Assembly: GCF_035222375.1 (NCBI RefSeq)
Contig: NW_026946363.1
Span: 1,922,001-1,986,000 of the forward strand
DNA length: 64,000 nt
Direction: 5' to 3'
DNA from: Podospora pseudocomata
Lineage: Eukaryota > Ascomycota > Sordariomycetes > Sordariales > Podosporaceae
Position 1 is the stretch's first letter. The number at the start of each line of letters is the position of its first letter. A model generated the notes under the pieces. That model had not been told where the DNA came from. It ran no database searches and saw nothing but the letters and a program-made list of their open reading frames with translations. A program made the translations under genes and the position numbers. Positions 1-9,802 of this stretch are shown piece by piece.

Positions 1-1364
1 ACGACGTCGGGTGGTATCGTTACCATCGTCTCGTTGATTGTGGTGTTCTTCCTGGCTTGGGGAGAATGGCAGGACTACAGGAGGATAGAGATCCATCCCG
101 AGCTGATTGTTGACAAGGGGAGAGGTGCGCTCTTTTTATGGAACTGCAGGACTTGAAGATAGATGGCCACTAACCAGAAGGCTGAACAGGCGAGCGCATG
201 GAGATTCACCTCAACGTCAGCTTCCCACGAGTGCCCTGCGAGCTGCTGACCCTCGATGTCATGGATGTATCCGGCGAGCAACAACACGGCGTCCAACACG
301 GTGTCGTCAAGACTAGACTGCGTCCTCTCAGCGAGGGTGGCGGTGTTATCGAAGCCAAGGCTCTGGCTCTCCATGCTCGCGACGAAGAAGCTGCCCACCT
401 CGATCCCAACTACTGCGGTCCCTGCTATGGCGCTGCTCCCCCTGTCCACGCGCAAAAGCCCAACTGCTGCCAAACATGCGACGAGGTCAAGGAGGCGTAT
501 GCCGCTCAGGCTTGGGCTTTCGGTAGGGGCGAGGGTATCGAGCAGTGCGAGCGCGAGCACTACGCTGAGAAGCTCGACGAGCAGCGCAATGAGGGCTGTC
601 GCATCGAGGGTAACGTTCGTGTGAACAAGGTCATTGGCAACTTCCATATTGCCCCTGGCAAGAGTTTCAGCAACGGAAACATGCACGTCCACGACCTCAA
701 GAACTATTGGGACACGCCTGTTAAGCACACCTTCACCCACGAGATCCATCATCTGCGCTTCGGCCCGCAGCTTCCTGATGGTCTGGCGAAGAAGCTTGGC
801 AAGAATAAGGCTCTACCATGGACCAACCACCACGTCAACCCCCTTGACAACACTCACCAGGAGACCGATGATGTCAACTACAACTTCATGTACTTCATCA
901 AGATTGTGCCCACCTCTTATCTTCCTCTCGGCTGGGAGAAGACATGGCAGGGATTCAAGGACCAGCACCACAAGGAGCTGGGTTCGTTTGGTCAATCGGC
1001 CGATGGCAGCCTTGAGACTCACCAGTATTCGGTTACCAGCCATAGGCGCAGCTTGTCCGGTGGTGATGATGGTTCTGAGGGCCACAAGGAGCGCCTCCAC
1101 GCCAAGGGTGGTATTCCCGGCGTCTTCTTCTCCTATGTAAGTACATTTTGAGTAGACCTGGACGTAAACAAATGCTGACTCGCAAACCAGGACATCTCCC
1201 CCATGAAGGTTATCAACAGAGAGGAAAGGCCAAAGTCGTTCCTCGGTTTCCTGGCTGGTCTCTGTGCCATCGTCGGTGGTACCCTGACCGTGGCCGCTGC
1301 TGTCGACCGTGCTCTGTTTGAGGGTGGCATGAAGCTCAAGAAGTTGAGGTCCAAGGATCTATAA
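1..1364 (+). CDS. erv46: ER-Golgi cargo receptor Erv46 (ERGIC3 family), 5' end cut off by window edge
   Basis: Exons read as <1..124, 190..1136 and 1191..1364, with introns of 65 and 54 nt that carry CTAAC and CTGAC branch-like sites. The frame opens inside the first transmembrane segment (residues reading IVTIVSLIVVFFLAW) and continues with the family block GERMEIHLNVSFPRVPCELL. A lumenal cysteine-rich stretch follows (CGPCYG, CCQTCDEVK), then the second transmembrane segment near the C-terminus (FLGFLAGLCAIVGGTLTVAAAV) and a short basic cytosolic tail. By family, Erv46 pairs with Erv41 and cycles between ER and Golgi in COPII/COPI vesicles as a cargo receptor. The cytosolic N-terminus lies outside the window. 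Identification is firm; exon junctions are inferred from phase and similarity of the joined protein. Confidence 0.95.
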
Positions 1365-2386
1365 AACATTCTTGGTTTTTTTTTTTTCCCCACATTGGAT
1401 GTAAATATATAGGTTATACGCTTTTCGGTCTTTCTTTTTGCTTTTCTGTCTCTGTTTCCAAGGATTTGCTTGCTTGTTGGGTGGCTGCTAGATGCATGAT
1501 GAGGAGTTTAGGAGAAAAAGAATGTTCACTTGGTTTGTTCCCAGGTGTTGTCGGCCACGCTCTAGTGTGATGACTGGCGTGGATCTGGTCTTGTGCAGAT
1601 CGGCTTTGTTTGCCGCTTGAATATTTTATGCTCGACCGGTCTGGGGGGTTGGGAGAACGGTTGACTCGCGTGGAGCTTGTCTGTTCTTTGGGTGGACGGT
1701 TCTGTGCTAGTCGTTGGTCGTTGAGGTTAGTTACATAACGGGCTTGCTTCAAGGAAACCTGCGCTTTGATATGGTATGGTTCTTCCTCACAGTGGCGATG
1801 TCATCAATACTGGAAGTCTTTCATCTTGGTTTTTGAAACAGGTTGTCGCCCTCGGGCATATGAAGCGGCGCCGAGACATGTTAGGGCTCATATCCTCGCA
1901 GCTGTTGATGATTGACCTCACTTGTTACTATAGACTGTCCGCTGATTTCCGCTGACTGAGCGAGGGGTACGGGGTTTGTCTCTAGGCTCCGCTCGACGAT
2001 TTCGAATCACGACGGATTGTTGTAGGTGTCTTCGAAACTCTTTTCCTGACAGGCTGCAAAAGATCGCTCGACAACTCAGCGACGACGACGACGGCATATT
2101 CAGTTTTTGATGGGACTTCGGCCCTGATGAAGGGCCTCTGAAGCTCTCAACAATTCCCGAGAGAGCATTCCCGAGTGGGCGTTCATTTTTCGAGAGGGCA
2201 TTTCCAATTAGTTGTTTTCGAAGAATATTCGAGAGGAAGGCATTCCCAGCTCTTCGAAGGATCTATAATCTCTCCCAAAGGTATGTACAACGCTGGCAAC
2301 GGAATCTTCATGACAGAGTACTGACAAACAACGAACAAAACGATAGTCAAAACCCTCTCCCTCTACAACCTCAACATCTTGCCGTC
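1365..2386. other. Intergenic region between erv46 and the next gene
   Basis: No convincing gene is seen. The first 100 nt are a T-rich 3' untranslated region of erv46. The last 300 nt form the presumed promoter and leader of the gene starting at 2387. That part holds a perfect 6-bp-arm inverted repeat (GGCCCT, 5-nt loop, AGGGCC; 2120-2136) and a cluster of short direct repeats at 2158-2247. Confidence 0.7.
2158..2247. repeat. Four short direct repeats of a CGAGAG-GCATTCCC type
   Basis: Copies begin at 2158 (CGAGAGAGCATTCCC), 2172 (CGAGTGGGCGTTCATT), 2191 (CGAGAGGGCATTTCC) and 2230 (CGAGAGGAAGGCATTCCC). They lie 140-230 bp upstream of the ATG at 2387, in the presumed promoter. They may be binding sites or a decayed minisatellite; the sequence does not decide. 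Confidence 0.6.
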
Positions 2387-3432
2387 ATGGCACCCACCGT
2401 CATAGCAGACGAGAGCGTCTCCAACGTCCTCCGCTACCTGAAAGTCCTTCACCGCCACATCTGCCACACCCCAATCACCTACGACCCCTCCCCCCCCTCC
2501 CCCCCTCCACCTCCCTACTCCCACTCCCCTCCCGACCCTCCCCTGACAGTCCCCGACCCGAAAATCATCCTCAAGACGTACGACCAGCTAGACGAATGGT
2601 ACGAGACACTTATCCACGTAGCCTGCCTCCTCAACCTTGCCCCCTTGTTCCTCGACCCACCCGACTTTTTCACGGGGCACACCGACAAGATGACTTGGGA
2701 TGACGAGAGGATGAACAACCAGACCGAGTTTGCGGGTTGTTACGATGACGATGGCGGGCAGACATATTTGCTTACTATTCTTAAGAAACCGGAGTACCCC
2801 GTGATATGGGAGCGTTTTCCCGGCGTGTTTCTGCATCGGTTGACGGTGTTGGAGGAAGAGAGTCTGATTGAGAGGGTTGAGAGGGATGATGAGCGGGGTA
2901 TATGGGGGTTTTTGGGGCAGGGGAATGGGAGTAGGTATACTATTGTTTGGAAGGAGGCGCCGAGTAGGGAGAGGGAGAGGAGGTTGGGGTGGGATAAGCT
3001 GGAGCGGGAGGAGAAGAGGGAGTGGGAGGGGGTGGTGGGGGGAGGTGGGAGAGGGAGATGAGGGGGTATGAGAGGCAGGTTTGGGCGTTGGGGTTGATGA
3101 GGGCTTGGTTGGGGGGGGCGATTGATAGGGGGTTGTTGAGGAAGGTGATGGATCCGGATGAGGGGGTGGTTTTTGAAGTTAGGAAGAGGGGGGGGAGGAG
3201 GAGGGATGATGATGTGGGGGATTGGGGGGAGGCGGGGGGATTGAGGAAGTTGGTCATGGGGTGTATGAGGGTGTTGGAGGTGGAGGAGGATGAGAGATGG
3301 AAGGTTGAGGAGGAGAGGGAGGAGGAGGAGGAGGAGGAGGAGGAGGAGGAGGAGGAGAAGGAGGAGAATGAGGAGAATGAGGAGGAAAGGAGAAGGGAAA
3401 TTAGGGAGAAGAAGAGGAAGGCGGTGGATTGA
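2387..3432 (+). CDS. Hypothetical protein with proline-rich N-part and polyglutamate C-terminus; reading frame changes at about 3032-3078
   Basis: The ATG has a good context (gtcATGgca). The first frame encodes a proline-rich stretch, then an ordinary globular-looking segment (residues about 60-215) with no family recognised. It stops at 3061. The continuation lies in another frame and ends at 3432 with a lysine/glutamate-rich tail containing eleven glutamates in a row from a GAG repeat. A 47-nt GT...AG intron at 3032-3078 would join both parts in phase (exons 2387..3031 and 3079..3432, 332 aa). This intron is extremely G-rich and has no branch site I can see. A one-base error or mutation in the G-run near 3036-3042 would explain the break equally well. 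The coding strand is C-rich in the first part and strikingly G-rich from about 2820 onward. Confidence 0.55.
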
Positions 3433-4266
3433 ATGGTGCAAAGAGGTTGTGTAGGACGTTGTTGTTTAAATTCTGTATAACAGACCATTGTTGACCATAC
3501 CTGGCCTCGATGACATTCCCCGCGGTTTGATGCTCCGAGGTGATTGATTTATTTGGCCATAACAGTCATCAACTTACATCTTCTTAAAAAGGAAAAGCTG
3601 TCCTAACTATCCTTTCAGGCCTGTTAACTATCAGTCAAGGTCTTTCAAATATCCCTTACGATCTACTGACTATCTTTGAAGGCCTGCTGACCATCTCTTA
3701 AGGCCTATTAACTGTCTTTCAAGGCCGTCGTTGAAGGGGCAATGTCGCTTTCGATCAAAGGAGCAATCCGGATGTGTTCGTCACGGAAGTAACGGTTGAG
3801 AAGAAGGGAGCGTGTTTCTGGCTTTGGAGGATCGGGCTTGGGACCGTGACTGGTCCATTTGTTGAGCCTTTGGAAGCCCTGTTAAAAACATCACAGGTCT
3901 CTGAAACTCCCACCTTCCACCAGCCAAGGTAGGTTAAACATTTTAAGCTATCAATCCATTTCCTCGGTGCAATTTCCTCGTGTTCTTCTGGTTCTTTCCA
4001 TTCCCCTGGGTATGGAAGTTGAAAACGGAGGGAATCTCAGCTGTGGCTTCCCATGACTACAGATTGAGACCAGTCCATCAACCGTTTCAGCGTACGACGA
4101 CATCGTTTCCAACTCAACGATCAACCTATTCTTCATCAATTCCCAAAACGCCATGTTGCACCTAGTTTGAGTTGCCTCTTACTTCCTCTTCAACTTGCTT
4201 CCCCTAGACAGCCAGTGAATCTAACTTTCACATAGTATCCTCGCGCTCTTCGGTGAGAAAGTCACC
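3433..4266. other. Intergenic region with a 21-bp-period repeat array
   Basis: No gene is seen. The region contains the repeat array at 3604-3729. The rest is unremarkable sequence leading to the decayed gene at 4267. Confidence 0.7.
3604..3729. repeat. Six diverged units of a 21-bp tandem repeat (TAACTATC...AAGGCCT type)
   Basis: Six consecutive 21-bp units start at 3604, 3625, 3646, 3667, 3688 and 3709. Most begin TRACTATC and contain CAAGGCCT or close variants; the third is strongly diverged. There are no length changes between units. The same unit type recurs at 13038-13121. The lack of indels despite many substitutions suggests selection on spacing or simple old age. Confidence 0.8.
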
Positions 4267-5450
4267 ATGCAATTCATGAGCCAGGCTACCGGCTGGGCCG
4301 ATAGCATCATCTTGGCAATGGCCCCATTGGGCATTATTACCATCATCGTGGCAGCTATTCGTGTTGGTGGCCCCTTCTGGCTCGGATCAGTAATCGGAAG
4401 AGCTCGGGAGAGCCGCGCGGTGTCAGAGGCCGAGTTGATGTCGTCAACCTCTTATGAGGTATGTGAGCTCTGGAATGGCCAAGAGATTGTCCGGGTTATG
4501 GGTCAGGGGCTCATTCGAGAGTTTATTATTCTCATACCTGAGGATAAAACCAAAGATGAAAAAGAACCGGAAGAGGGGCGGGAAGGCCATTTGCTCGAAG
4601 TGAGGGCAATGGAACTGAAAGACCCCCACAAAATGAACAAGGTGTACTTGGGGCCATGTGGTACGTATATCTGTCGCCACAATGGGTACTATTTTTTCAA
4701 AGTAGTGTGCTCGCCTGGGCTGGGGTAGCTACCTACTACTTTCAATATCCGAAGGACGACAAGGAAGGAGAACCCGTCGCATGGGTTCGTCGAAATTTCA
4801 ACAAGAATCCCGAAACAGTTCCTCTTACGGCCGGATTCGAGTTGGACTGGCTTGCAATGACTCTCGAAAAGCACAGGACTGCCCTTTGGTTCTTGTCAAG
4901 GTCCTATGAAGACTGTGGCCAGTTGGATGAGTCTTCGAGACCATGGGCAAAGGGTGATGATTCTTGGGACTGGAGAGTCGCGGCCGTCCAGAACCCCAAC
5001 AACGTGAAAATGGATCCTGATGAGCACAAGTCCGAGTCGAGGCCTCAAAGACTTATGCGCATTCGGAGAGAGCTTGGTAAACTTGCTGGGTAGGCTGGGG
5101 TTGCGTCAGCGGAAGCAATTTCACTCGCGCGAGCCATCGAATTTACAATGGACACCCTTTTCAGTCATGGGCCCATAGATTCAGGAGACATGTGGTGGTC
5201 ACTTACTGTCAGCGGTGAACCTGTTTACTTTCGTCTTTCATGGAAAGCCGGACACTGGACGGCATACTCGGATGAGCTGGACTCGGTTCTCTCTCTGTGG
5301 ATGTATTCTGCCCACGAGAAAGAGCAACGCAAACATACGAAAGAAGGCGACAATACAAAAGGGGTTGACAAAAGCAAGACCTCGGACCAGTGGTTGAGCG
5401 ATAAAGGCACCTCGAAAAAGCCGAGCCTGCAGATCTTAGCCATCCACTGA
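4267..5450 (+). pseudogene. Decayed gene of a fungal hypothetical family often found at the N-terminus of ankyrin/NACHT-type proteins
   Basis: The first frame (from ATG 4267) shows a hydrophobic N-terminus and the block GWADSIILAMAPLGIIT, then VGGPFWLGSVIGRARESRA and SSTSYEVCELWNGQEIVR. I recognise this as the start of a large fungal hypothetical family. The reading then moves to another frame near 4660, where a membrane-like stretch (VLFFQSSVLAWAGVATYYF) continues the family pattern. A simple intron does not join the two frames in phase. A TAG at 5091-5093 interrupts the second frame, but the family reading resumes in the same frame right after it (AGVASAEAISLARAIE) and runs to 5450. The stop sits where a tryptophan codon is expected from my recollection of the family. 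TGG to TAG fits RIP-type change but is not proof of it. Family assignment is from recognition, not a search. Confidence 0.7.
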
Positions 5451-5469
5451 CCAAGAAACACACAACGAT

Positions 5470-6685
5470 ATGTCAGCCTCACCTCACCAACTTACAACTT
5501 TTCATCGCCTTCCTTCTTTTCCCCAGGAACTGCGTCAGATGGTATGGAAGATGGCCATCCGGCCAAAGGCCCCGGCCGCGCATCGATTTCCTATCTACGA
5601 CGTGGGGGCCGTCTCCGAGACGCTTCACAGAACCTGCGACTTGATATACCACGACCCACGTATCACCACCCGCGAGACTAATAGAGAGCAACTATACAAG
5701 ATTTGCGCTCCTCAAGACATCACTGGAACAGATTCTCAGGCAAAAACCTACTCGTGGGATGGAAACAATAGCCCGGCATACATTTAGGACGCCGGTTATG
5801 GGAGGCATGTGCCGAGTCGAAGCGTGTTGCGCTGTAGGAGTGGAGAACTCGAGTCGAAACCGATATGTTGGAGAATATACGGCTACAAGAAAATGACGGC
5901 TATGACCTAGAGAGTGCCTCTGAGCTGGTAAAGGAAGTGTACGAGAGTCATTATGTTTACACATCAGCGTCACCAATCATCCACTGCCAACGAAATCTCC
6001 CCAGCTCAGCCGTAACGGAGACGGCCCCCCTTTTAGTCATTGCGCTAAGGGATCTGTTTTGGCTCGATGTCCAGTCGACGGCTCTTCTTTTCGACGATTT
6101 TTGGCTTGGGGACTCGGAGGGGATCGAGTACATGGATCGTCTAGTATGCCCTTCTAGCTTTTTCCCACAAGTGTATGGAGGATATGGGCTGTGGCCGAGC
6201 AACATCACGATCGAGGTTGATCCGGCCTGGAATGACATTTGCGTGCAGGGCGACCAGTATCCAATCCTTGACACCATGGTTGGTAAACCAGCGGATGGGT
6301 CGCCCCGAGATTTTCTGTTCCGGCCATCGACTATTGCCACAAGTTGGTCGTCGACTAGTATATCACCAACGGCAACGATGAAATGGACGAACACCCGTTT
6401 ATCTGGCTCATTGACCGTGGGCGTGGTGGTGCCCAGTATCGCCGCCGAGGTGGCCGAAACTCACCTTCATGGCCGGATTGCACATACGAAACTGGCGGCT
6501 GGGCGAAGGGCGCTGTCTTTTATGACTGCGAGCATACCTACATGGAGGCAGACAGCTACGGTCCACTCATCGGGGAAATTTTGTTCACGAGGATCTCAGA
6601 AAGAGACAGCTGGGTCAACGGTGGACCCGAGGATGTGATATTCGAGGTGCCGCGGTGCGTCGCTGTGCTTGTGGTGACGCCTTGA
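5470..6685 (+). pseudogene. Decayed 2EXR-domain gene with several stops and frame changes
   Basis: The start (ATG 5470) gives the typical 2EXR opening, FHRLPSFPQELRQMVWKMA, of this fungal family of unknown function. The frame ends at a TAG (5785-5787) where the family pattern AY-W-DAGLWEAC predicts tryptophan. One base later the reading changes frame (LWEACAESKRV) and meets another TAG at 5835-5837. It continues from about 5838 through DMLENIRLQENDGYDLES to about 6320. A further frame change leads to YCHKLVVD, a TAG at 6356-6358, and the C-terminal block DEHPFIWLIDRG, ending at 6685. Stops at expected W or Q positions plus at least two frame changes make a pseudogene much more likely than unrecognised introns. 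It lies 20 nt downstream of the other decayed gene on the same strand. Confidence 0.8.
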
Positions 6686-9600
6686 GAAGTGTTTTCTCCA
6701 AGATTGTGTGTGGGTACTGGGTCAACAAACCAAGATAGCAGAATTGTTGTATTTTCAAATATACGCATAACTTTGTTGCTCGTTCCTTGTCCCGCTACGC
6801 ACACCAGTTGGTGCGAGCATGGTCTTATTGGAACATGATACACCTGAGTGAGCAGCTTCTGGGTCTGACTATTGTCTGCCTTCAAAACATACGCTCGTCA
6901 TGGAACTTGAATCTGCACACCTTTCTCTTGATTACTAACTTTCCCCCAGAACTCTACAGTCCCCGCAACACTCACCGTCGCGTATCTCTGATGTCACCGG
7001 TTCCCGAGCTGACCGAGCTGGATTTTTCGTGTCATTGTTCTGTTTAATTGTTACAATTGCCACGATCAAGAGGCTGAAAGAGAGACATATCAGAAAAAAA
7101 AGGGAGGAGGCAAGGGATGAGGGGGGGAGATGGCGACCGGTCGCGTGGGACAGACAGGTGGGCTTGACTCGAGAAGCAAGGTGAACACGGATGTGGCGTG
7201 AAACTTCTACTTTGGAGAAACGGGTTGTGTCTGTGTTGTTGTTAGTGGGATCGGAGTTGGGCTATACGAAGGGGGAATATGGTGAAGGTAGTCAACAAGT
7301 TGTAGTTGGCACATGCTTGACTTGATGTTTCGAGGCATATATCAAATAAGAGACGGGCGTACTTCATTGGTCAATGCCCCCATTGCTCAGATGATTCAAG
7401 ACGAACGGTTCTTCTCAAAAGCCACCAAATGACTTGCCGCTTTCCCAAGTCTCGATTCGCACTTATGCATGCAGGTCGCAGGTCACGGAATCGCTGTCGG
7501 TCGCTTTTTGGGCGGCCGGCCGGTGTACCTGCTGTGAACTGCTGCGGTGCGAGGTTGATGTGTAACTGGTGATCGTGGAGAATCCCTGTTCAGATAATAC
7601 TCTTCTTTCTTTTTTTTATGTACAAGATCCAAGGAACTGGAAGGGAGGTTCCTGTTTCCAGGTTAGGCGAGGTCTCCGTGAACTCAACTCTTGAGACGTC
7701 AGGGTGGGATGGATATATGATTGGTTGGTCAGGGGTGTCTCGTCCTTATTAGGTAATTTTTGGTGTGGACCACACGCAATTCGAGGTTTTCCTCTTTGCC
7801 CACCCTCTGTGCCATCTGATTATTAGTTCGACTGCAGGAGCCGGGCTCAGCAGTTTTTCTTGTGTTTGGGATGCCACCGTCTTTCGGAAGAGGCAAGAAT
7901 AATCAACAATAATACTGCGTAACTAACACCACATTGGCATATGCAGCGAGAGATGCAGAGGGCCAGACTCTCAAGAATTTCAATGGAGTAAATCATTGGA
8001 CGCTAGCTCAGATCAAGACCCACGGAACGAGCCCCGGGCGGACCCAGACCATCTCGGCAAGCCGTGGAAGTCCTGTTCGAAAAAGCTTGTCAAAGTGATC
8101 GATGGATCTACAATTTGTTTTCCACGGCCCCTGGAGGAGGCCTTGTCATGGAAGGAATTGTTGAGCTTCTAGTGAGAGAAGAGATGATAAGGTAGAGATG
8201 GATTCAGAGTTTGAATCTGCGATCCCGACATGTTTTGTGGCACGAGAGCAGGCGCAGTCCCTGCTTGTGCCTTCGTGGTGCATTGCATGCAAAGGGTCCA
8301 TATCCTGCGGCACCGACCGTCGCGGCCCCAAACGGATCCAATGCAATTCGTCTCAAATGGCAATCCGGGGGCCCGTTCAGATGAACATGAAATTCGGTGC
8401 AATATCCGCGGAGGGGCCTCTGGGTCTCGGGGTATTCTTAGAGTCTGGAAGATAGCACCGCGTTACTTCTTGCCTTCAACACAGATCCATAGATGACCCG
8501 TTGACGTCGTTGCAACTGATGGCCAACTGCATATTCAGGTTCGGCACTCACGTCGAGGCGGAGTCCTTGTGTGACGCCTCCATGGCGCAACCTCTACGGA
8601 CAGACCGGTGAGGGGCTTTGTAGTTGGAAGGGGCATGCATTGTGGTCTCTTGAGGACAAATATTAGTTCTAGAAAAGGGGAAAAGTGCAGTCTGCACCCC
8701 ATGTTTTTTGCTCTCTCTTGGGCCACCTAGGGAGTGCCCTGGGCGCTATCGCATCGCAGCACCGTTACGCTGTTGCCGTCTGAGCCCAGGGACACCCGCA
8801 CACCGTCTAGCTGCTTCAGTGCTAGCCCAGCCATAATTGGAACCATTTGCACACGCTTTTCCCAAAATGGCATGGGGGCCAGAAGCAAATTCATGTGGGC
8901 GCTGGCTTCGCAGGTTGGCTTTCCGTTAGGGACCCGCTTCCCCGTTCATTCCCCTGGCCATCCCCCTTCCTCGGCCTGGCCTGCGAACGCAACGTGACGC
9001 TTCTTTCTGTTCTCACAATCATCCTCCTCCAACTTGTGGTGTTGTGAGACCCCAGGACGAACGACCTGACCTATCTATTTGCCGCCTACCTACCTTACCT
9101 ACTCTCGTTTCCAATTCTCACGCTCGTTCTAACCCGTCCGTTCGTTGCCGCCATTCGCGACTTGCCCGTTGCTTTTTCTCCTTTTCTACCACCTTACTAC
9201 CTTACTTACCACAACCTGTGTGGCTCTTTTATCGGCTGCTCACCCGCCCGCAGTTCCTGTCTCTGAATGCGCCGCCCATCCCCGCGACGATACCGGCTTG
9301 GACCTTGAAACGACAGCCCTCACCCGCCGCACCCCTCAAAAATCTTGATGTTGTTTCGAGAGAGGCATCAGCACCTCGAGTTACCGCTGGCTCACCCGCA
9401 TCTTTACATTTGACGCTGCCTCTTTTTACGCGAGCCGACAATCTTCCCGATCGCGGTTCACCCTTCTCCAAGCCACCAAATACTCGCGCATCTTTTAGGT
9501 CGATCCCGCATGGTTCGAGTCGCACGCCACACTTCGTTTGCCGGTTGGGTGGTCCGAGTCGGCCAGAGTTGACCTCATAGTTTATGCGCCTTTAGCTCGA

Positions 9601-9802
9601 CGTTTCGGTATCCCGTCGACGCCGTTGCCCCTGACGTCTTGCCCAGGACCGATCTTCAAACCCCAGGTCTCAGCGGAGGGTTGCGGTTGAGGAGGAACCC
9701 CCTCACTGGACCGCCACGCATCGACCCAGTAGATATTTCGAAGCAAACACTACAACAACGTATGAATCATCGTAGGAAATATTTTGCATCGCGAACGGCA
9801 CC
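6686..9802. other. Long gene-free stretch and presumed nif1 leader
   Basis: No frame here looks like a real protein. From about 9000 to 9800 the sequence becomes pyrimidine-rich (CTTACCTACC and TTTCTCC tracts), typical of a fungal transcription start region and long 5' leader for the gene at 9803. Several small upstream ATGs occur in it. The part from 6700 to 8900 shows nothing I can name. Confidence 0.6.

Noticed and set aside
9044-9580. 178-codon open frame before nif1
   Set aside because: It sits in the pyrimidine-rich leader of nif1, is Pro/Ser/Leu-rich because of CT tracts, and shows no family features.
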